The translations under genes were made by a program, and so were the position numbers. Below are positions 1 through 5,075 of a stretch of DNA of 6,930 bases, piece by piece. The notes beneath the pieces are model-generated. The model worked only from the letters and a program-made list of their open reading frames with translations, was not told where the DNA came from and did not search any database. This DNA comes from Muribaculaceae bacterium (GTDB taxonomy: Bacteria > Bacteroidota > Bacteroidia > Bacteroidales > Muribaculaceae): assembly GCA_017962285.1 (NCBI GenBank), contig JAGCVR010000180.1, positions 1 to 6,930 of the forward strand, given 5' to 3'. How positions within the stretch are numbered: the first letter of the stretch is position 1; every line of letters begins with the position of its first letter.

Positions 1-1306
1 GCACTGCCATATACTTTGCCTGAAGCATTTGCTGGTTTGCTGTTGACACATTGGTCTTGTCGGTAAGCAGTTCCACTATGTTCTTCAACCCGAGCCGGAA
101 CTGTTCGCTTGTGAGTTCATAGCTCGCCTCTGTGGCACGGACTTTTTCCTGAGCCGCCGCATAACGCTGCTGAGCACTGTATGCATTGAGCCAATAGGTC
201 TCTATGGTTTTCCACAGGTTCTTCTGCGTATCAAGCAGCGACAGCCGTGCAGATTCTTTGTTCAGCCGAGCCTTTGCCACCGCATTTTTGGTTTTTGAAT
301 GGTCGAAAATGGGAACGCTCACGTTCACACCCAGCATATTGTTCCACTGGTTTTTAAGCTGGGTGAACATATTGCCGGCTCCGGTAACATTGCTGGTGTT
401 TATGCCTGCACTGAGGCTGACAGTGGGAAGCATCCCGGCTTTGGCAATCTTCACGTCAAGGTCGCTTTTGTCCATAGCCAGTTCCTGAGCGCGAATCTCG
501 GGGCGTGAGAGCAATGCTGCCTGATACACATCGTTTTTCGCAGGCAATGTGCTGAAATAGTCGGCTTTGAGTTCTGGAACGAGTATTTCAAAAGCCTCAT
601 CTCCGTCAAGCTCAAGAAGTTGCTTCATCTGCAGTTTATACTCGGAGAGCGACGTTTGGTCGGCAACGAGCTGATAGCGGTCGTTAGCAGCCTGAGCCTC
701 GAGTTGAGCCACATCGGCACGATTCAGCAAACCCGCCTTGAACAATGCGTTTCCCCGCTCCACCTGCTTTGCAGAAAGCTCAATCTGCAGCTTGTCGGTT
801 TCTATCGCTTCCATTGCATACATTATCTGCACATAGAGTTGGGTAATGTTTTCCTCTATTGTCAGCTCGCTTGCAGCCAGATTTAAATCGGCAATCTGCG
901 TGTTTATTTCCTGCAGTTTGATGTTGTTGGTGATTTCACCACCATCATAGATAGGCATTTGAGCGCTGACACCGTAACTGCCGGAATAACTTGTCTTGCT
1001 GGTGGTCGTTATCACGTCCGAACCGTTTATCATTGCTGACGACTTGTTAAACGGACGGTTAGCAACCGACTGATTCGTTGAGAACGAAACCGTCGGCAGG
1101 CGGTTGGCGCGTGCCATTTTCTGGTCAATTCGCGCACTCTGCGTATCCAAACGGTTTCGCTGAATCGAGAGATTCTGCTCTTTTGCCCGGTCAATGCATG
1201 CCTGTAACGTCCACTCACCAAGCACTTTCTTTGGAACCTGCTGTTCCTGAGCCACACCCGTCAGTGTCGCAGACAAGAGTAATGCAATTAATAATCTCTT
1301 TTTCAT
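1..1306 (-). CDS. TolC-family outer membrane efflux protein, 3' end beyond the window
   Basis: This is the outer-membrane channel subunit of a tripartite efflux or type I secretion system; it would form a trimeric beta-barrel plus alpha-helical tunnel through the periplasm. The frame is open for 435 codons from ATG 1306 to the left edge. Residues 1-19 form a signal peptide (MKKR, then a hydrophobic core, ending GVA before QEQQ). The mature protein begins with the family-typical EWTLQACIDRAKEQNLSIQR. The internal duplication of TolC shows as two matching strand ends, MPIYDGG (about residues 117-123) and VPIFDHS (331-337), each followed by a long Ala/Gln/Leu-rich helical stretch. LGLKNIVELLTDKTNV near residues 405-420 matches the conserved last helix, so probably only some tens of residues are missing. 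Partner adaptor and pump genes would be expected leftward, outside the window. The substrate cannot be inferred. The family call is secure; the exact system is not. Confidence 0.93.
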   Translation of the reverse strand, partial: MKKRLLIALLLSATLTGVAQEQQVPKKVLGEWTLQACIDRAKEQNLSIQRNRLDTQSARIDQKMARANRLPTVSFSTNQSVANRPFNKSSAMINGSDVITTTSKTSYSGSYGVSAQMPIYDGGEITNNIKLQEINTQIADLNLAASELTIEENITQLYVQIMYAMEAIETDKLQIELSAKQVERGNALFKAGLLNRADVAQLEAQAANDRYQLVADQTSLSEYKLQMKQLLELDGDEAFEILVPELKADYFSTLPAKNDVYQAALLSRPEIRAQELAMDKSDLDVKIAKAGMLPTVSLSAGINTSNVTGAGNMFTQLKNQWNNMLGVNVSVPIFDHSKTKNAVAKARLNKESARLSLLDTQKNLWKTIETYWLNAYSAQQRYAAAQEKVRATEASYELTSEQFRLGLKNIVELLTDKTNVSTANQQMLQAKYMAV

Positions 1307-1335
1307 TTTTCCTATTTCCTAATATATTTCTTTTG

Positions 1336-1343
1336 CAAATATA
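1336..1343 (-). promoter_or_regulatory. Possible -7 promoter element for the TolC-family gene
   Basis: On the minus strand this reads TATATTTG, an exact match to the Bacteroidota -7 consensus TAnnTTTG. It lies 29 bases before the ATG at 1306, which would give a leader of about 20-25 bases. I find no good -33 TTTG at the expected 19-21 base spacing, where the sequence falls inside the 3' end of the methyltransferase gene. The surrounding DNA is almost pure A/T, so a chance match is quite possible. The TolC gene could instead be transcribed by read-through from the methyltransferase gene 51 bases upstream. Confidence 0.35.
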
Positions 1344-1357
1344 ATATATAATAAATT

Positions 1358-1891
1358 TCAGCCATTCCTCAATTGGCGAAGTGCTTCCCAAAGCAAAATT
1401 GCCACACTGTTTGCAACGTTAAGCGAATGTTTGGTGCCATACTGTGGGATTTCTATGCACACCTGGCACTTGTCCACAACCGTCTGCCTCACGCCCTTGA
1501 CTTCATTCCCAAAAACAAGGGCATACTTCTTGGTTGTGCTGAACATGAATTTCTCCAAACTCATGCTGTCATGAACCTGTTCCACGGCACACACTTCATA
1601 ACCTTGCCCGATAAGTGTTTCCACCGCCTCATCGGCAGAAGAAAAATACTCCCACACCACACTGTCCTCGGCACCTAATGCTGTCTTGTGAATTTCCGGA
1701 GTGGGCGGCACGGCTGTGATTCCACACAGACAAATCCGCTCCACCGCAAAAGCATCGGCAGTGCGGAACACACTGCCCACATTCATTTCGCTGCGTACGT
1801 CATCAAGAACCACCACCACCGGCAGTTTGTCCTGACTGGCATATTCTTCGACACTCACACGGTGAAGGTCGAGCATTGATTTTTTCTTCAT
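1358..1891 (-). CDS. SpoU/TrmH-family RNA 2'-O-ribose methyltransferase
   Basis: A SPOUT-class, S-adenosylmethionine-dependent methyltransferase that would methylate a ribose 2'-OH in tRNA or rRNA in the cytoplasm; the target nucleotide cannot be read from sequence. All three SpoU motifs are visible in the 177-residue product: motif 1 around residues 31-45 (DVRSEMNVGSVFRTA, with Asn37 and Arg43), motif 2 at 123-134 (YALVFGNEVKGV, with Asn129, Glu130, Gly133), and motif 3 at 146-169 (IEIPQYGTKHSLNVANSVAI, then LLWE). Motifs 2 and 3 build the knotted cofactor site. There is no N-terminal RNA-binding extension of the TrmH or RlmB type, so this is the short single-domain form common in Bacteroidota. 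Motif 3 has NVANSVAI where relatives often have NVSVxxxI, a mild variation. The ATG at 1891 begins right after an AT-rich promoter region and gives the usual N-terminus (MKKKSMLDLHRVSVEEY). It is divergent from the GH92 gene and co-directional with the TolC gene downstream. Confidence 0.93.
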   Translation of the reverse strand: MKKKSMLDLHRVSVEEYASQDKLPVVVVLDDVRSEMNVGSVFRTADAFAVERICLCGITAVPPTPEIHKTALGAEDSVVWEYFSSADEAVETLIGQGYEVCAVEQVHDSMSLEKFMFSTTKKYALVFGNEVKGVRQTVVDKCQVCIEIPQYGTKHSLNVANSVAILLWEALRQLRNG

Positions 1892-1910
1892 ATATTAACG
1901 TATTATGCCA

Positions 1911-1918
1911 CAAATTTA
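1911..1918 (-). promoter_or_regulatory. Predicted -7 promoter element for the RNA methyltransferase gene
   Basis: On the minus strand this is TAAATTTG, an exact match to the Bacteroidota -7 consensus TAnnTTTG, ending 19 bases before the ATG at 1891. A start about 7 bases downstream would give a short leader of roughly a dozen bases. A degenerate -33 element, TTTA instead of TTTG, lies 19 bases further upstream (1938-1941), which is the expected spacing. It is the left arm of the palindrome at 1911-1927. The assignment is inferred from consensus and position only. Confidence 0.5.
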
Positions 1919-1919
1919 A

Positions 1920-1927
1920 TAAATTTG
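1920..1927 (+). promoter_or_regulatory. Predicted -7 promoter element for GH92-prmC
   Basis: TAAATTTG is an exact match to the Bacteroidota -7 consensus and lies 26 bases before the ATG at 1954. Transcription would begin near 1933, leaving an A-rich leader of about 20 bases (ACTAAACACAAAAACAAT) with no Shine-Dalgarno sequence, as is normal in this phylum. I cannot find a good -33 TTTG upstream: the region at the right spacing is TTAACG-like. A downstream position relative to this promoter is one reason to choose the start at 1954. Confidence 0.5.
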
Positions 1928-1953
1928 CAGAAACTACTAAACACAAAAACAAT

Positions 1954-4215
1954 ATGAGATTCCAATTTTCAATCAAAGCAGTCATTTTTTCAATAATGCT
2001 TCTGGCTACTACCATGAATTGCCACCTCAGCGCAAAGGATGCCGTGGACTATGTGAACCCATACATCGGGAATGTGAGCCACCTTCTGGTTCCCACTTAC
2101 CCCACCGTTCACCTCCCTAACAGCATGCTCCGCGCTTATCCGGAACGAGCCGACTACACAAGCGAGTATATGAAAGGCCTGCCCATAATGGTTGCGGGAC
2201 ACCGGGCACGATCGGCATTCAAGCTCATGCCTCAGATTGGAGAAACAGCCAAAAGCGACGTGGCATACAATTTCGACAACGAGCATATCCGACCCTATGG
2301 TTTTGATTTCGACTTTGACGAAAACCGCATGCACGCAAACTTCGCCGTCAGTCATCAAAGTGCATTATATGAGATTGGCTTTAGGGCGAGTGGCATCCGA
2401 CGGATTGCACTGAGTTCCAATGACGGGGATTTTCATTTCGGAAATGGATGGATAAGCGCCCGACAAACTGTGAACGGTCCCACCTGCGCCTACGTCTATA
2501 TTGAGTCGGAACAGAGTCCCGCCATTATGGAGCGCGTTAGCGACAAATGCGTGGCAATGAACTTTGGAGATAATGTTGATAAGGTGAATTTGCGCTACGG
2601 CATTTCGTTTATCAGCGAAGAACAGGCTAAAGCCAACCTTCGCCGTGAACTGCAAGACTATGACATCCACAAACTTGAGCTGCTGGGACGGGATGCCTGG
2701 AACGACGCTTTGGAGAAGATTGAAATAGAAGGGGGCTCCGACGACCAGAAAACCGTTTTCTACACTTCGCTTTACCGCATCTTCGAACGCCCCGTCTGCA
2801 TCAGCGAAGACGGCCGCTACTGGAATGGCGACGATAACTGCGTTCATGAGGATGGAGGCATTCCATTCTACACCGACGACTGGATCTGGGACACATATCA
2901 TGCCGCCCACCCTCTGCGGATTCTCATCGACCGCGAGAAAGAGGAAAACATCCTTACTTCGTTCCTGCGAATGGCAGAAACCAACGGAACCGGATGGGCA
3001 CCCACTTTCCCGGGCATCGACGGAGACACAAGGCGAATGAACTGCAACCACTCGGTGGCATCGTTTGCCGACGCCCTTTGGCACGGACTAAACGTGAACG
3101 CTACTAAAGCATTCGACGCCTGCCGGCGCGCATTGGAAGAGAAATCGCTCGCCCCTTGGAGCGGTAATCATCCCGCCAACTACTTGAACAGATTCTACGA
3201 CGAACACGGCTATATCCCGGCGCTCTACGTGGGAGAAAAAGAGACGGAAGACTCCACGGTTCACTCGTTCGAGAACCGTCAGGCTGTGGCGGTAACTCTT
3301 GGAACAGCCTACGACCAGTGGTGCCTTTCCCGCATCGCAAAATGGATTTCCAAGAACTCCACCAACAAGAAAGAGAAGGCAAAATTCGCCGACTATGAGC
3401 TGAAATACCGCAAGCTGGGGCTCAATTACAGAAACCTATATTTCGAACCAACCGGATTTTTCTACCCCAAGGACCGCGACGGAAACTTCATCAAAGACTT
3501 TAACCCGACTTTCGGCGGAACAATGGGTGCCCGCGAATACTACGATGAAAACAACGGCTGGGTATATCGCTGGGATGTGAAACAAAACTTTGCCGACCTC
3601 GTCAGCCTCATGGGCGGCAGAGAAAAGTTCACGAATAATCTTGACCGCACGTTTGGCGAAAACCTGGGAAAATCCAAGTTTGAATTCTATTTCCAATTCC
3701 CCGACCACACAGGCAACGTGGGGCAGTTCTCAATGGCAAACGAGCCGGGCATGCACGTTCCTTACCTCTACAACTATGCCGGCTGTCCCTGGAAGACGCA
3801 GAAACGGGTGCGACAAATGCTCCGCACTTGGTTCCGGAACGATGTTATGGGTGTGCCGGGCGATGAGGACGGCGGCGGTCTTACGGCTTTCGTGGTGTTC
3901 TCCATGATGGGATTCTATCCTGTTACGCCTGGTCTGCCTGCCTACAACATAGGAAGCCCTGTGTTCACCCGGGTGAAACTACATCTGTCGAATGGAAAAA
4001 CGCTTGAAATTGAGGCACCTGCATCATCCGCCGATTACAAGTATATCAAAAGCGCCTCACTCAACGGCAAGAACTGGGACAAGCCCTGGTTCAGCTACGA
4101 CGACATCAAGGATGGCGCGAAATTAGTGCTTGAAATGGACAATACACCTAACAAAGAGTGGGGGGCAGCCGCAGGCAACGAACCTCCTTCGGAAAAAATG
4201 AACATGGAACAATGA
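1954..4215 (+). CDS. GH92-family glycosidase, putative secreted alpha-mannosidase
   Basis: A member of glycoside hydrolase family 92, calcium-dependent inverting exo-acting alpha-mannosidases used by Bacteroidota to trim mannans and N-glycans in the periplasm or at the surface. The 753-residue length fits the family. Residues 1-27 look like a signal peptide (MRFQFSIK, hydrophobic AVIFSIMLLATT, possible cut after LSA); Cys23 is not in a convincing lipobox. Family landmarks: VDYVNPYIG (31-39), WIWDTYHAAHP (310-320), ENNGWVYRW (532-540, Glu532 the candidate general acid), MANEPGMHVPYLYNYAG (594-610), PWKTQKRVR (612-620), GDEDGGG (636-642, Asp637 and Asp639 the candidate base pair) and MGFYPVTPG (652-660). 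The N-terminal part after YIG departs from the common GH92 form. An in-frame ATG at 1876 would add 26 residues, but it lies inside the opposing gene and ahead of the predicted promoter, and would bury the signal peptide. The stop overlaps prmC. The exact linkage cleaved is unknown. Confidence 0.92.
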   Translation: MRFQFSIKAVIFSIMLLATTMNCHLSAKDAVDYVNPYIGNVSHLLVPTYPTVHLPNSMLRAYPERADYTSEYMKGLPIMVAGHRARSAFKLMPQIGETAKSDVAYNFDNEHIRPYGFDFDFDENRMHANFAVSHQSALYEIGFRASGIRRIALSSNDGDFHFGNGWISARQTVNGPTCAYVYIESEQSPAIMERVSDKCVAMNFGDNVDKVNLRYGISFISEEQAKANLRRELQDYDIHKLELLGRDAWNDALEKIEIEGGSDDQKTVFYTSLYRIFERPVCISEDGRYWNGDDNCVHEDGGIPFYTDDWIWDTYHAAHPLRILIDREKEENILTSFLRMAETNGTGWAPTFPGIDGDTRRMNCNHSVASFADALWHGLNVNATKAFDACRRALEEKSLAPWSGNHPANYLNRFYDEHGYIPALYVGEKETEDSTVHSFENRQAVAVTLGTAYDQWCLSRIAKWISKNSTNKKEKAKFADYELKYRKLGLNYRNLYFEPTGFFYPKDRDGNFIKDFNPTFGGTMGAREYYDENNGWVYRWDVKQNFADLVSLMGGREKFTNNLDRTFGENLGKSKFEFYFQFPDHTGNVGQFSMANEPGMHVPYLYNYAGCPWKTQKRVRQMLRTWFRNDVMGVPGDEDGGGLTAFVVFSMMGFYPVTPGLPAYNIGSPVFTRVKLHLSNGKTLEIEAPASSADYKYIKSASLNGKNWDKPWFSYDDIKDGAKLVLEMDNTPNKEWGAAAGNEPPSEKMNMEQ

Positions 4216-5057
4216 CAACGGAACAGGCAGTTAGTTTTCTTCACTCCCGGCTTGATGAGCGATTTGGCAAGGGTGAGAGCAGCGCGATGATTCGCATAAT
4301 CTTCGAGGAGATAATGAATTATGGCTCTGTTGACCTTGTGCTGAGAGCCAAGAGTGAACTGCCGGACTTTGTGCCGGCGAAATTAGAGCAAATTGTGGCA
4401 CGACTGCTGCAAAACGAGCCGCTTCAATACATCCTTGGAACAGCCCTGTTCCATGGTCACAAATTCCGGGTAACGCCTCACACGCTTATTCCGCGTCCCG
4501 AGACCGAGCAACTCGTGGACATCATCATTGATGAGAACAGGGATAGCGACCTTCGGGTTCTCGACATAGGCACCGGGAGCGGATGCATCGCAATTTCGCT
4601 CGCGCTTGCCCTGAAATTTGCAGTTGTCTCCGCAACCGACATCAGCGCAGAAGCTCTGTCGGTGGCATCGGAGAACGCACTGACACTCAAGGCAAAGGTG
4701 AATTTCATCCAAAACGACATCTTGCAGGGAAACCTGAACATTGACGGTGAACTTGACCTGATTGTTAGTAATCCGCCATATATAACCGGTTCGGAAAAAG
4801 CGGGAATGGAACCGAATGTACTTCTCTACGAACCGGGAACAGCGCTGTTTGTCCCCGATGACGACCCGCTGCTCTACTATCGTGCCATAGCACGTTTTGC
4901 CACAACGACACTACGCAGAGGCGGACGTCTGTATCTGGAGTGCAACCGGCGCTTTGCACACGATGTCCAGCGGATGCTCCAGAAAATGGGCTTTGTGGCA
5001 CAAACCGTCATCGACCAGTTCGGCAACCCGCGCTTCGTAACCGCCGAAAAATGTTGA
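4212..5057 (+). CDS. prmC: Release factor glutamine N5-methyltransferase PrmC (HemK)
   Basis: This cytoplasmic enzyme uses S-adenosylmethionine to methylate the glutamine of the GGQ loop in release factors RF1 and RF2, which raises termination efficiency. The 281-residue product has the expected two-part build: a helical N-terminal release-factor-binding domain (about 1-75), a linker with PLQYILGTALFHGHKFRV and the hallmark LIPRPETE (92-99), then a Rossmann methyltransferase domain with motif I VLDIGTGSGCIAISLAL (116-132), the acidic TD pair after it (142-143), and the catalytic LIVSNPPYI (183-191), where Asn187-Pro-Pro-Tyr binds the target glutamine. YEPGTALF (206-213) and LYLECN (240-245) are also typical. 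The start ATG overlaps the GH92 stop as ATGA, so translation is probably coupled; a longer in-frame start at 4158 would only add residues inside the GH92 gene. Neither a release factor gene nor hemA is in the window. It converges on polA. Confidence 0.96.
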   Translation: MTTEQAVSFLHSRLDERFGKGESSAMIRIIFEEIMNYGSVDLVLRAKSELPDFVPAKLEQIVARLLQNEPLQYILGTALFHGHKFRVTPHTLIPRPETEQLVDIIIDENRDSDLRVLDIGTGSGCIAISLALALKFAVVSATDISAEALSVASENALTLKAKVNFIQNDILQGNLNIDGELDLIVSNPPYITGSEKAGMEPNVLLYEPGTALFVPDDDPLLYYRAIARFATTTLRRGGRLYLECNRRFAHDVQRMLQKMGFVAQTVIDQFGNPRFVTAEKC

Positions 5058-5075
5058 ACCTTTAAGCGGCTTGGG

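Larger units (their letters stand above)
1911..1927. repeat. Perfect 8+1+8 palindrome in the divergent intergenic region
   Basis: CAAATTTA, a single A, then TAAATTTG form a perfect inverted repeat at the centre of the 62-base gap between the divergent methyltransferase and GH92 genes. Each arm is a TAnnTTTG -7 element, one on each strand, so the symmetry could simply be two back-to-back promoters. A symmetric site of this size could also be bound by a dimeric regulator. The one-base spacer rules out a normal RNA hairpin, so it is not a terminator. Confidence 0.6.

Noticed and set aside
1323..1343. A 7-base inverted repeat, TATATTT then AAATATA with a 7-base loop, as a terminator for the methyltransferase gene.
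   Set aside because: The stem is only A/T, too weak to end transcription, and has no following T-run on the minus strand; it fits the AT-rich promoter region better.
1876..1953. Longer N-terminus for the GH92 protein starting at ATG 1876.
   Set aside because: It would overlap the opposing methyltransferase gene, begin upstream of the predicted promoter and put 26 polar residues ahead of the signal peptide; ATG 1954 follows an A-rich leader and gives a normal signal peptide.
2365..3084. A 239-codon open frame on the minus strand.
   Set aside because: It is antisense to the GH92 gene, has no recognisable domain and no promoter-like AT-rich region before it.
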